A stretch of 64,000 nucleotides of DNA from Rotaria sp. Silwood1 (GCA_905250075.1 CAJNOP010000190.1:248001-312000), one strand, 5' to 3'. Positions 1 through 11,500 are shown, numbered from the stretch's first letter. Notes: generated by a model not told the origin, from the letters alone. Made by a program: numbers and translations.

Positions 1-9
1 TGGTAGTAA

Positions 10-202
10 ATTATATTGAAACAATGGAATTTCAGATATCACAGTCATCAATGAACAAAAATTGAATTCGAACTCAAACATTTATGGATAATTTTCTATA
101 AAACCTAAACCTTTATAGAAATTCATTCATAACTTGATGAATCCGATTTGAATTTCTCTATTAATGATTGTATGACGTGAAATATCATTGTTTCAATATA
201 AT
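10..202. repeat. Short fold-back (MITE-like) repeat
   Basis: A 17-bp perfect inverted repeat (ATTATATTGAAACAATG) ends the segment at 10-26 and 186-202, and weaker complementarity continues inward. No clear target duplication is visible, so the superfamily is open. It could be a short non-autonomous DNA transposon. Confidence 0.5.
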
Positions 203-676
203 TCATTCAATTTAACATCTATTTAGAAACTAATGAAGATTTTAACTAAAACTTCATGTTCAATATGACATTGAATGTATCCAAATTCAGAATTCTAGAC
301 TTGTCTAGACGCATTAAGATTGTACTGAATATAAGATGAGATATTAAGATATATTTTGTTTGAAGAGTACTTTCATCCTGAAAATTATTATCGACAAATT
401 TATCTATCATATGCGCTCTAGGGCTAAGTAGTTTTTTTCTAGAAAATGATTTCTTAAAAGCATTTCGTCTTTTCTGTTGTTTTCTTTTTTTATGATTAGG
501 GGATATTTGGATCATTCAACGATTACTTTTTTTTTTTTGTTTTCGTAACCTTGACTTTTGTTAATATGCATTTGCAAAAAAAAAAAAAAAGAGATATAGA
601 TAATTAAAAAATATTATAAATATTTTATAAATTAGTGTGAATAACACATTAGAATAATTACAAAACGGTTAATATA

Positions 677-3179
677 ATGGAAAATGATAGTAACTTTTCA
701 ATATTCTTATTGAATGATTATTATTCATGCACATTTACAAATGGAATACTTATACGTTATTTTGGTACAATAATTTTTATAATTGGAATTATATCAACAT
801 TATTAAGTATTTGTGTATTTACAAGAAAACCTCTTCGTATGTAATTAAATCATTGTTTTTTTTTGGACATAAAACAAAATTTTATTTGATATAGGTCGTA
901 AATCATGTTGTTTCTATTTTTTAATATTAGCTATTAGTGATTCAATACATTTATCAACAATGACAATAGAACATTTACCATATAGTTTTAAGATTGATTT
1001 AATTGTATTTTATTCAATTATTTGTAAATTTACTATATTTATTATATATTTTTCGAATCATTTATCCAATATTGTAATTACATTAGCATCAATGTAAGTT
1101 CTTGAAAACAAAAAAATTTTTATTATTATTGAGCTATATTAAACTATAGTTTAACTCGACAATTATCTTTTCTTTTTATATATCGTAGAGTGAGCATTTG
1201 ATTAATTATATTTCATAGTCAACAAAAAATAGCCGATATTTCAGACATTTGTGTTGTAGTCTTAGTATGTTTTTAAGCTTTTGTGTCACACACAATCTAT
1301 TCTTATTAAAATCATCTAATGAATAATAACGATAGCAAAATAATTAGTTATAGTCACGCAAATGATAAGATAAGGGCAGACAGTATTTTCACTATCTAAT
1401 GAAAATCTTCTTGATTTTACAATATTTTAAAATTTTACTATTTATATATTCATGCTCGATAAAAAAAGATTCAATCATTCGAGACGCTTAATACTATCTA
1501 AAATATCAGTCGTAGATGATAATTCACCTCGTGCACTGATGAATAAACGCAACCGAATATTGATCTTCATCATGTATTGTCGAAACACTCACTCTCTCTT
1601 CAATGTAAAATCTTGTTGAACTTCCTAACAAGTAACATGGCTCACATATCTTCGACGCACAAGTAGAAGAAAAATTTAAAAAAATTTGCTTTAACAAAAA
1701 TATCAAACAAAGCTTGCAATTAAGAAAATCACCCTTATGTCTAACGCTTTGAAGCAGCCCTGTAAATAGAACGCAGTTCGATGAAGAAACGTCATGGAGT
1801 GACCAGAGACGATATTTCATGTCGCTTAGAATCTTTTGTTGTATCATAAATCTGGTTTTGAGGAACTTGTTTTTCTACAGATTCTCATCCAAATAGTTTT
1901 GTTGAAATCTTTAGACTTATCAATTTTTGATAGAAAATTCTTCCAACTATTTTAAGATTCTTGCTATTTATTACCATCGAGAGGAATACTTAAAAATACA
2001 GTTGCGCTTTAAACCAGTGGCGTAGCCAGGAATTTTTGAGTCATGGGTAATTCATCAGTCGAACTATTTTGAGTTACGGGCAACCGTTATGATTTCAGAA
2101 ATATCTATGGGCAATAACTTTTAGAGCTATGAGCAATTGCCCAATGGCCCTACCCCTGACTACGCCAGTGCTTTAAACTATTGTCTGTCACTATATAAAT
2201 AAACGCAAGCATTTAGCAAGACACAATTCATCATACACCTAGATAATATTCGACAACATTCTTCAAACGAATATAAACGTTTTGTCAAATAAAGTTTTTT
2301 TTGTTGTTTTGTTGTAGTGATCGATTTATTTTAATTTATTATCCATCACATTCTAAACGTTTTTGTAAAACAAGTAAAGCTAAATGGCTTGTTCTAATTG
2401 TTATAATAATTCTTCTATTTTCTACTGGACATATTCTATATGGATATGAAAAAATTGCATTAATTGTCAATGATTCACAGCATGTATATGATTGTAATAT
2501 ACGTCATGATAATTTATTTTATAAAAGTTTCTTCAATTTTTATGATTCATATATTGAAGGTATATGTTTTGTTTTAATTCCATTTATCATTATGAGTTTA
2601 TGTTCAATATTAATTATATTTCAAATAACTGGAACACGTAAAACAATACGTTTTAATAATCGAAGTAAGTTTAATTATAAAACAACAGTTTTTTTAATTA
2701 TTTCTTTATAAATCAAATAAATAGTTCACAATACTCGATTACGTGATAAAGATATTCAATTATGTTGTATGTTAATTGGTACATCGTTTGCATTTCTTTT
2801 TCTTTGTTTACCAGCTGAAATAAATGATATATTTAATTATATTAGTCATGAACGTTCATGTTATCATTGGTTTCGAAAAGTTATTTTAATGCTTATGCAA
2901 CAAATTTATTATGCTGGACATTTTTATATTTATACATTAACTAGTCAATTATTTCGTAAACATTTATATGCAATTCTATTTACACGTAAACATCAAAAAT
3001 ATATTAAAACACAACCAATTTCTTATGGAATTACTGATCAACGATCAAGTATAAGAACTGAAAACAAACAAATGAAAACAATTACATTTAATTCATCAAT
3101 AAGAACAAATAGTGACAACATTAATGATAATTGTTTTTTAAATAATTCATCCAGAAGACTTCTTCCAAATTCACAATAA
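677..3179 (+). CDS. Rhodopsin-family (class A) G-protein-coupled receptor, peptide-receptor-like
   Basis: Plasma-membrane receptor expected to couple ligand binding to G proteins. I assemble four exons with GT..AG borders: 677-836, 895-1093, 2318-2664 and 2725-3179, total 1161 nt, 386 residues, frame kept across all joins. TM1 lies at about residues 27-49. Exon 2 gives a TM2-like LAISDSIH. The end of TM3 reads LASIDRF, a DRF variant of the DRY motif at residues 121-123. TM6 reads FLFLCLPAE (CWxP-like without the Trp). TM7 ends HFYIYTLTSQLFRK, where NPxxY is degenerate. The N-terminus is very short and the C-tail is hydrophilic and Asn/Ser-rich. The closest recognisable style is the FMRFamide-like/orphan receptors expanded in rotifers; the ligand is unknown. 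Introns 1 and 3 are about 60 nt, while intron 2 is 1224 nt and contains inserted repeat DNA. Confidence 0.85.
2015..2170. mobile_element. hAT-type MITE in GPCR intron 2
   Basis: A 156-bp element bounded by imperfect terminal inverted repeats: CAGTGGCGTAGCCAGG on the left and CCCCTGACTACGCCAGTG on the right. It is flanked on both sides by the identical 8 bp CTTTAAAC (2007-2014 and 2171-2178). An 8-bp duplication plus CAGTGGCGTAG termini fit a non-autonomous hAT element. It has no coding capacity. Confidence 0.85.
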
Positions 3180-6100
3180 CTAAATAATTAAAGTTTTCCT
3201 TCTCTCAAAAACTGATTTTACGTCATGTATATTCAAATTGTCTGAAATTTTCATAATATGATCAGGATATAGTTGAGAGAAGATATAGTAACTTTTTCAG
3301 CTGTAAGTCATGATGTTTGTGAGAGATATTTACCAAACAAAGATTAAAAATCGCTCAGCCGATAGTTCGAAATTTTTTTTTTGTCACACTTTACTCCGTA
3401 TGTTTATTTTTTTTTGTTTGTTTGAAAGTATATGTTAACATATAGAAACTGACAAAGTCTTTTTTTGAACACTAACTCTTTATATGAGGGGGAAAAAAGT
3501 GACAAGTATGATGGCTCGAAAAATAAAAACAAAGCTGAATTTATAAAAGAAAGACTCTATTGTGTTCTGCATTCTGAGATACTATTTCAGCTATAGTTAA
3601 GCTCCTTTTGAGAATTTTCATATATGCCATAAAACGAATATAAATAGAGAAAAAACGAGAATGATTTTTTCTGAATAAAAACATACTGCCAACCAATGAA
3701 TTATTTTGATCATAGAAAGCCGAATTTCAGATTTATCTTAATTTTGACTTTTCTGACGCAAATTGGTTGTTTGGTGGGGAAGGAACAGGAAAACTTAATT
3801 CATAATTACTTTTTCTGTATTAAATTTATTTTATTGTACATATTAATATACATGTCGTTTGATAAAGGTTAAAAATTAATGAATGTAAACTCAATATCTC
3901 ACAGGACAGACAAAAGTAAAATGGATGTTTAAAGTTTGGCAAAGTACAACATTGATCCCAATTGTCAACAATGGAATCCTTTGGCTTTGATATTAATTTG
4001 AACATATATCATTAAGATTCGGATATGTCTTTATGCAATAACCATTGAGAATGCGTCTAAGTTCGCCTACGTAATAGATGCTGGTCAACGCCTGTCGAAA
4101 TGTGAATGGATATCATCAATGCTGACACCTACATATACAACTACACCCTATTCTCTTTCCCCGATTTCGTTGTTTTCCGAATAATTGCTGTTTTCATCAA
4201 GTATAGAAATCCTATTTTCATGCATGATCGAAATTATACCAATCTAAGGCAGTGTGATGATTCACCATTCATTTTGGATTTCGTTTTCTTGTAATGAAGA
4301 CACACTAAACAAATTTTCTAATTAAAATTATAAAATCCTACAGACATTATCACAATCACTAATCTGATTATAGTTAAACAAAATCATAGTTATAATCGAA
4401 TCAAATTCAATTGTTTCAAAGATTTGAATTTATCAAGTAATTGATTAAGATTGATCATTCAGACTTGAACCGATTTAAACTGCAGAAAATAATAATATGC
4501 CGATGTCCTGAGATCTTGATGTTATTGATAGTGTATAAAAGTCTTATATAAATCTAGACTTATAGAAATAAAACAAGAAAAATTTTCAATTTATGAAAAT
4601 CGATTATTTAACTAAAATCGAATTAATTTTGAACTAATTGGCTGTAATCTTTGATATAGCTCATGTTTTCATTCGAGGAAGAGATTAAATTGATCTGAAT
4701 AAAATTATTTTTCAATAAAATAAGATGTTTGTCTTTAAAAGTCAGGTTATCTTGCTCATATTTCCAAACGATCATGATTTCTACTGCAGAATTTTTTGCT
4801 AGAATATTATCATATGAAAATCATACATGAAGACAAGTTTTAAACTACACTTATCAACAATGTTATTCTTTTAATTTGTGACCACATTAAACACTTTTGA
4901 CTGAAGTCAGTATATTTCTGTTGTTTTCTGACTAAAAATACAATTATCTAGTTTTGTATTTCGCTGTTCTTTCGTATGACCGAGAAGTATTTGAATTGGC
5001 TGAATAAGACAGAATAAAATGATGTCAATTTGACTCAAGATATTCTTTGAAATTGAGAAAACATGAATCAATGTATGAAGCATCGTTTTTTTGGAAACGA
5101 ATCAAAGCATAAACAAAAGAGATTTCTTCTCTTTTGCTTTTGTCAGCTATTTGACAGGACGTGTTGCGTTGTAAATAGCAATCTATCAATGTACAGAAAA
5201 AATTGTATGATGCTCAGAAAAATCATCACCACTCTGTATTGGATAATAAATAGAAGTAAGAGAATGAAACTTTTACGTCCTGTACTGATTGATTCTCATA
5301 GTTATATTGTTAATATTAATAGAAGTAGATTGGTAGCAGTGAATTTGTCAAGTGATTCTAAGATTCTAGGAAAAATTCTTATGTTTCTCAACAGTATCGA
5401 CAATAATTTATGTATTCGTATGTTGTTCATGTATTTTTAAATATGCTCTGAATGACCTGAAATTGGAAAGAGAAATAGCTGTTTCGACTTTACCACTAAC
5501 CAATCATTTTTGCCTGCTTATCATAAGAAATCGCACTTCGCCTTCTTTCGATTGGTCATAGTCTTGAAGGCCTCACATTAGCCAAAATAAACTATCCATA
5601 TGATAGTTGTCTATGTTTTTTACTCGTAACAAGTAGAAATCTTATCCTTGAAGAGTATATCTCATTCAATAAGATGATAGAAAATAGAGAAGTCAGTTGC
5701 TGTGAAACACTTAACAGAGAAATTTTCTACTTTTACCACAGTAAACAGCGCTACTATGTTTCATTTATAAACCATTTTAGATCAACACATCTGACAGACA
5801 TAGTACGACACATATTTATATATATAGATGTTAGACTATAGAAACAATTTACGCCACTTTAGTTCTGAGGGTACTGTGTAGGATTTTTGCTGCTATGTAT
5901 TTAAAGAGACAAACATATTGCTTGAATGAATTCAATATATGTTCTCGGTTGACATTCTCTGCCTAATAAAATGAGTGAATAGAAACATTTTGCTATGAAT
6001 TCAAACCAGTTGATACTATACCGCTCTATTCACGCATGATTTCTCTTGTCACTAAATAAATCAGTATAACGGATCAAACAGAAACAAATAGGGATAGAAA

Positions 6101-6340
6101 ATGTAGTGACAAATCCAAAGGTTTCAGTTAATACAATTCAAGAATATTTATAGAAAAAACAGAAGAAAATCAATAGAAAAGAAATGCCCCATAACTAGAA
6201 ACTGTTGCAGGATTGCCCAAAACTGATTTTTAGAGCATAGTGTCTTCAATAGTTCAAACAGTCTTTTACGATCAGTTTTGAAAAGTTCTGGATTCTGCCT
6301 GCACTTTTTCAAGGTGATAAAAGCTTCAAGTGTGACGTAC
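3180..6340. other. Long stretch without a recognised gene
   Basis: AT-rich sequence. The longest open frame (5063-5440, +, 125 codons) has a basic, low-complexity translation with no domain I recognise, no flanking exon pattern and no second copy. A frame at 4106-4294 is shorter still. I see no RNA gene. The right end abuts the 3' end of the decayed AlgJ-like gene. Confidence 0.5.
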
Positions 6341-6353
6341 GATATAGATAAAT

Positions 6354-7446
6354 TTAGAGATTGGTCCAATAACGTTCTACTGATTCGAGAATGACTAGAT
6401 CGGGTTGGTGCTGTAAAAATATATCTTTCTTCAATCGAAATTTGGCACTTATTGGATTTCTAATGTATATGATATCGCTAAAATGTCGCCTGAAATATTC
6501 TCTCCAGGAAAAATTCGAACGAGTCGCCATAAAAGAGTATGTTTTCTTCTTTTGGACCCATGCGATAGTAAGTAGAATTTTGTTTTGGAACAAGTTGATG
6601 TTCTAAACTATGAGATACATCTAAATTAATCATTACAGCTAGATCTCCTACTCGTTTCAACTTTCGATCCTAAACAAAGTCTTCCAAACGATGAGGTATG
6701 AATTGAGGATAGACAGCGAATAGTCGTTTCATTACTTCTTCATAGGCAAAACTCGCTTCAATAGTGTTCTAATGAGAATCAGTTTTAAAGTATGTGTCCA
6801 ATCGATACAATTTCTTTACGGTCAACAGTGCTTATCTCACATCAACCAACTGGACGGTTGAATGCGATTTCATATGGTCGAAAAACTGTGCTTGTCTACT
6901 TGGACCAACAACAGTATCAAATTGCCACGGTAAATATTCTGAATAGATTGATTGCTTTTCAAGAGTCGGAAGAATAAGAAAAGTAATGTTTTATTTAGTG
7001 AACCACATATTTACAGTTTTCAAATTTTTTTTTTGTATAGCCATTAATTGATCAAAAGAATAGAGATTATATCCTTGGCAACCAGATATCGTCCTCGGAT
7101 CTGTTGGTTCATAGCGATTCATAAACAGCCAATCATCCTTATCCATGACAGCAAATCGAATACCTGATATTTCAAACAAACTGGCATGTAGACGAACGCT
7201 TGCAGCTACGAGTCGAATGCGAAATCCAAAGTGATCATTATAGAACAAGTCAAATTTCTTAATAAAACTATCAATCTTTTGAATATCAAAAGCTGAAGAA
7301 AAAGCTAATGTTTGCTTGTCTATCGATGAAATATTAGAAATAATTTGATATTGTCTATTTATTTCAGAAAGAAAAATAAACGATAGAAAAAGAATAATGA
7401 TCACCGAATCTAATAATATTCGTTGTCGTTGAACATTTGAACTCAT
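6354..7446 (-). pseudogene. Decayed AlgJ/AlgX-type SGNH O-acetyltransferase gene (bacterial type)
   Basis: Family role: AlgJ/AlgX-type SGNH proteins pass acetyl groups delivered by AlgI onto an extracellular polysaccharide. The best start is the Met at 7446, followed at once by a hydrophobic anchor (about residues 10-28). Recognisable family blocks follow in order: FYNDHFGFR, MDKDDWLFMNR, LPTLEKQSIYSEYLP, TDSH (family TDxHW, catalytic Asp/His), GDLAVM, YGDSF (catalytic Ser), and QPDLVILESVERYW near the end. One frame runs from 7446 to about 6480 with four stops: TAA at 6991-6993 and 6832-6834, TAG at 6769-6771 (where the family has Trp after TDSH) and 6670-6672. A frameshift then lies just after the GDSF block, near 6480-6510. 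The motifs are still readable, so inactivation looks recent. It has no introns. It starts 31 bp after the AlgI-type stop. An intact homeologous copy may exist elsewhere. Confidence 0.8.
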
Positions 7447-7477
7447 AATACTATCATGCCAAATTTCTGTTTTTCTC

Positions 7478-8950
7478 TTAAAACCTAAAGTAAATAAAAG
7501 GATTATAGAGTCCGCTTGATATAGCCATGATAGAGAGTAGAAAGAGACTGACAAATATGACTATCCACAAACAAGATAGCACCATATGTGCAAATATTCG
7601 GGTCCGTTTGTTTGACAGACGTTCGGGGCCGTCTTTTAGGACACGAATCAATCCAGAAATAGTACCATATGATTCAAATATAGCGAAAATTATTACTACT
7701 ATAATTTTTTTGTCAAGATATTGCTTTACCGGAATATTCATATGACTGTGGCGTGAGTGTAATCCAAGTAAAGTCCTAATAAATCCAATAGAATGTTTCA
7801 GAGTAGGTGATCGAAAAAACACCCATCCAAATGATATTATTATCAATGTATATAAATGTTGGAAAACTCTTGGTAGTTTTTGTAGCACACGCATGTATAT
7901 GATAGTTCGTTCTAACACTAAGAATATTCCATGAAATAGACCCCAAATAATAAAATTCCAACTAGCACCATGCCAAAGACCACAGAGAAGAAAGACGATC
8001 AAAAGGTTTAAGCAGACGCGACGTTCTGAGGCACGATTGCCACCAAGTGGAATATAGAGGTAATCACGAAACCAATTGGACAATGAAATATGCCAACGTC
8101 TCCAGAATTCTCTGATTGATCGAGATATATAGGGATAGTTGAAATTTTCAAGAAATCGAATACCAAACATATGTGCAAGACCAATAGCCATGTCTGAATA
8201 GCCGGAAAAATCGAAATAAATTTGTAGAGTATAGGTTAGCAAGCCAATCCATGCATGAGATACGTCGATCTTTTCAAGCGGCAAAGTAAAGATTGTATTT
8301 GCCACAGCACCGACTGTATTTGCTATAAGCATCTTTTTTGAGAGACCAAATGTGAATCTTACTACACCCTGTGCAAATTCTTCACGATTGAATTCTCGGT
8401 TTTCATTGAGTTGTTGTGCAACGTCACGATATCGTACAATAGGACCAGCTATTAGGTGAGGAAAGAATGAAAAATACAATCCTAGTGTTATTGGATTCCA
8501 TTCCACTTGAACTTCTGCTCGGTAGACATCAATGATATAAGAAAGTCCGTGAAAAGTAATAAAAGAGATACCAAGTGGTAAATGGATTGCAGTAGCATTT
8601 GTAACGTTTTTTACTGGTTGCAAGGTAATCATATTCACAGTTTCGAAAAGAAAGTTGGTATATTTAAAAATTATGAGTAAGATTAAATTGCCAGAAATCG
8701 ACACAACGAGAAGCCTACGAATTTTTGATGCATCCATCTTAGTTCGTAAATAGACCATACCTAATGCACTCAAATAATTCATAGATATTGATATGAGCAT
8801 GATGATGGTATATGATTTTTCATCCCAGAAATAAAAAAATAAGCTAGCCAAGTACAGCCAACCATTCTGATATTTCGATTTAATCACAAAATTCATACAT
8901 AGGACGATGGGTAAAAATAAGAACAGGAATACAGGTGAGGTAAACAGCAT
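7478..8950 (-). CDS. AlgI-type MBOAT O-acyltransferase, apparently acquired from bacteria
   Basis: Membrane-bound O-acyltransferase of the AlgI/DltB/PatA branch; in bacteria these carry acyl groups across the cytoplasmic membrane for polysaccharide acetylation. The 490 codons form one uninterrupted exon, close to the usual AlgI length. There are many membrane segments, including residues 1-20, 31-60, 80-100, 310-345, 360-375 and 455-480. Diagnostic blocks are YFSFFPHLIAGPI (about 159-171), FDFSGYSDMAIGLAHMFG (247-264), EFWRRWHISLSNWFRDYLYI (281-300), then PLGG, and LCGLWHGASWNF, whose His327 is the expected catalytic residue. All key residues are present. An acceptor-like TTTTAG sits 8 nt upstream of the ATG (8959-8964), suggesting a trans-splice or 5'-UTR intron boundary and eukaryotic expression. 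The AlgJ-like pseudogene follows directly on the same strand. The substrate in an animal is unknown. Confidence 0.93.
   Translation of the reverse strand: MLFTSPVFLFLFLPIVLCMNFVIKSKYQNGWLYLASLFFYFWDEKSYTIIMLISISMNYLSALGMVYLRTKMDASKIRRLLVVSISGNLILLIIFKYTNFLFETVNMITLQPVKNVTNATAIHLPLGISFITFHGLSYIIDVYRAEVQVEWNPITLGLYFSFFPHLIAGPIVRYRDVAQQLNENREFNREEFAQGVVRFTFGLSKKMLIANTVGAVANTIFTLPLEKIDVSHAWIGLLTYTLQIYFDFSGYSDMAIGLAHMFGIRFLENFNYPYISRSIREFWRRWHISLSNWFRDYLYIPLGGNRASERRVCLNLLIVFLLCGLWHGASWNFIIWGLFHGIFLVLERTIIYMRVLQKLPRVFQHLYTLIIISFGWVFFRSPTLKHSIGFIRTLLGLHSRHSHMNIPVKQYLDKKIIVVIIFAIFESYGTISGLIRVLKDGPERLSNKRTRIFAHMVLSCLWIVIFVSLFLLSIMAISSGLYNPFIYFRF
7484..7500 (-). promoter_or_regulatory. Candidate splice acceptor between the two bacterial-type genes
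   Basis: On the minus strand CTTTTATTTACTTTAG ends at 7485, inside the last codons of the AlgI-type gene. It would leave a 38-nt leader before the AlgJ-like ATG at 7446. It has the form of a pyrimidine-rich acceptor. Bdelloids are known to use spliced-leader trans-splicing, so this could once have resolved a two-gene transcript. Function is inferred only. Confidence 0.3.
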
Positions 8951-9157
8951 TTGCGAGACTAAAACTTCAATGAGTACGTGTCTTCTTCAAATATAATCAT
9001 GTAATTTTGTTCATGTTTGATTGAAGTCGCTGCTCATATCTTTAAGACAAATCTATCAGAATCAGTACACAAGAAGTAAATATTTTAAAGAGAGAAAGCT
9101 GAATATTAGTATCATGTGAAAATAATTTTTCTTATTCTTCTATTTCCGTTTCCGTTC

Positions 9158-9655
9158 TCATCCGTCTCTTCCCGTGAGCAAAGATATAAGCCAATACATA
9201 GATAGATGCAAATGGTACAGTTTAGTAGTACTTCTATTTCTCGTTTGATATAGCTGCAGAACATACTCGGGCCTATTTGTCTGTAGACAGTGGGAAGTTA
9301 AATTTTTCGCAAATTTCTTAAAAGCTATCTTGATACTATCGAGGACATAACGATTAAAAATCAGACCAAAAAAAAACGAGCATACTATGTGTTGAATGAT
9401 TTCTATTGACAATTTTGTGTTGGATAATATTGTCTTACTGAATCGTGACATTCTTGCTTGAATGTTTTGCTTACTATTATCTACTCTCCCTGTTTCGATA
9501 AATTGATTATTTATGCATGATGTTTCATCTTTTTTTATTACATACAGTGTCCTTTCCTTGTAATTTCTCATTATTCTGTGCATTATCTTTTCTTTATTAT
9601 CTCTTCTTACTACATATACTGTCTTTTCATTGTCATTTATTATTGTTCTATGCAT
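9158..9655 (-). CDS. Hypothetical frame overlapping a minisatellite
   Basis: A 165-codon frame with no domain I recognise. Its N-terminal third is simply the translation of the 72-bp tandem repeat (repeats resembling NEKTVYVVRRDNKEKIMHR). The remainder has one hydrophobic stretch (HIVCSFFFGLIF). No splice context or second copy supports it. It is probably non-coding. Confidence 0.15.
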   Translation of the reverse strand: MHRTIINDNEKTVYVVRRDNKEKIMHRIMRNYKERTLYVIKKDETSCINNQFIETGRVDNSKQNIQARMSRFSKTILSNTKLSIEIIQHIVCSFFFGLIFNRYVLDSIKIAFKKFAKNLTSHCLQTNRPEYVLQLYQTRNRSTTKLYHLHLSMYWLISLLTGRDG

Positions 9656-9715
9656 TATCTGTCCTTTATCATCACTTTTTATTGCATACGTTGTCCTTCC
9701 TTAGTCAGTTTTTCT
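9528..9715. repeat. Minisatellite, ~72-bp unit, about 2.6 copies
   Basis: T-rich unit of about 72 bp. Its + strand translation repeats in register (FLLHTVSFPCNFSLFCALSF / FLLHILSFHCHLLLFYALSV / FLLHTLSFLSQFFLSHS), which gives the period. Copies differ at many positions, so the array is not new. Confidence 0.6.
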
Positions 9716-9758
9716 TGTCACATTCTATCCTTCCTTGCGCCGTAACTATTGATCATTG

Positions 9759-9783
9759 ACCGTCTCTCTCTCTCTCTCTCTCT
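9759..9783. repeat. (TC)n microsatellite
   Basis: An uninterrupted run of about 12 TC dinucleotides, followed by a degenerate CT-rich tract to about 9835. Confidence 0.9.
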
Positions 9784-9837
9784 TCAAATCCTTCTCTTTT
9801 TCTTTCGTTCTTTCTTCGTTTTCTGCTCTCTCTCTTA

Positions 9838-9975
9838 GGCCCCGAACAGACCAAAAAAAAATAAAACAAATTAAGCAACGTGATTGGTCTATTTCGATTT
9901 AAATCGTCTTTTTGAGACGATTTATTCGTTAATTCCGTTTTAATTCACTTTGAATTAGTTGGTCTGTTCGGGGCC
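9838..9975. mobile_element. Tourist-like (PIF/Harbinger-type) MITE
   Basis: A 138-bp element with matching terminal inverted repeats: GGCCCCGAACAGACCAA at 9838-9854 and TTGGTCTGTTCGGGGCC ending at 9975. A 3-bp TTA lies on each side (9835-9837 and 9976-9978). TTA/TAA targets and GGCC termini fit the PIF/Harbinger superfamily. There is no coding capacity. Confidence 0.8.
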
Positions 9976-9978
9976 TTA

Positions 9979-11500
9979 GTTGCGTATAATAACGTATGTT
10001 AATGTATGGAGAGGGTACCGTTCTAATGACATGAAGAAAATGAATAAAGCATAATCTTATTCAGATTAATACTTCTTCTATTATAAACTATTACACTAAT
10101 ATTCGTTGAAAGACCGTTCCATTGATAGAATACTTTTTCTAGAAAATAATACCTCGAAAAAAAAATGTGATTCATTACAAGATGGTTTTTGCTTCGAGTT
10201 CTATAAAACAAACGAAACGTGAAACATAAATATTATTCAGCTGTCTATTAAAAAATGTAAACGAATAAATACAGTAGCACAACATCAATGTATGAAAAAG
10301 GTATGTAAATAGAAAATAAAGAGCCAAGTTCGTTTTCTATTTCTTCTTTACCATCTAAATTCGAAAAATCCTGAGGAGCTCAAACAGTGTAGTTTTGCTT
10401 TTATATATACTAGACAGTTAAATTTTCGACGATTCTTTTTCTCACTCTTCTTCCTGGTTGAGGATAGCGACTTTTTAATAGATTTCCATATATGAACTCA
10501 ATTTTTCGATAGAATTCTATTGTCGAATTCTCGCTTTAAAATTTTGTTCAAATGAAGGTTTTAGTGAGATTAGCTTATGCAAAAATATCCAAATTTTTCG
10601 ATCGAGTATCTCTAAGATATGTATCTTCCAAAATATACATATTTTATATGGTATCAATGAAAACATCGCACGAAATCTGCGAAATGCATAACTTATAGAT
10701 ACTTGATTGATAAAACTTTTGAAATTCGGCACATAAACTAGTCTTCGTGGAATTTTTGTCTGATCAAACTTGCCTTATCGAAACGCAGCAGTAGAATTGC
10801 ATCGAAAAATTGGGTCTATATAAAGAACTAAAAGGTGACTATTTTTGTTGAAGCTTAACGTTATCGCGGACTTCTTTGAAGCCTATTGTGATCTATAGGT
10901 TTCCTACAACTGGACAAAATATTGATCCAAAAGCTTCTAAACGTTTTGAGATCTTCACTTGTAAGTTACTTTAACAAAAAAGTGTTTAGAATAATGTTTT
11001 GTGACAAACACAATTGCCGAAACTTGATTTCAGGCATTGAAAGCATTTAAAAGTCTGCCATCTATGTTTCTTGCGACAACACGATAGTTCAGTCAATCAT
11101 CTTAAGACTCCGATAATAAGAGTTTCTGAATAGTTATTTCTTTGTCATATTTTATGTTTGAGAAAAAGTATCACTAGCATACATTATCAGCTCGTGGCGT
11201 TGCGTTGTGTAGAATATGGTATGATTGTACATTGAAAATAAAAATGACGTTCGAACTACACTTGATATATTATATAAAATAAGAAAGTTGTTACTTGAGC
11301 ATATGTCAAGTAATCTAAAAATGCAATAAAAAAAATGACAAATGTTAATATTTACTTTCGTTTCCGGAAGAAGCTCATAAATATTGCAACCATCATGATG
11401 AAAAGTGAACTAGTGAGAAAAATCGTTATCAATTTTTTTCTTTTGAATGCAACAGTGTGAGCAAATATGTGTCTCCCTTTTACACTTAGTTGTCACATCT
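9979..11500. other. No gene recognised
   Basis: AT-rich. The frames at 10023-10211 and 10517-10732 (-) are short, and the second resembles the wording of old MITE translations elsewhere in the window rather than a protein domain. No RNA gene was seen. Confidence 0.5.

Noticed and set aside
1524-1847. 107-codon minus-strand frame inside GPCR intron 2
   Set aside because: Lies in inserted intron DNA, with no recognisable domain or repeat partner.
5063-5440. 125-codon frame as a gene
   Set aside because: No domain, no splice structure, no second copy; length is compatible with chance in a 3-kb stretch.
6391-6977. Plus-strand frames at 6391-6606 and 6792-6977
   Set aside because: They lie opposite the AlgJ-like pseudogene, whose minus-strand translation carries the family blocks; the plus frames are shadows.
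6670-6993. Stop-codon reassignment in the AlgJ-like gene
   Set aside because: The four stops are TAA/TAG only, but neighbouring genes end normally with TAA/TAG and a frameshift also breaks this gene; ordinary decay is simpler.
9517-9759. 80-codon plus-strand frame
   Set aside because: It is the translation of the 72-bp minisatellite; periodic and hydrophobic without other support.
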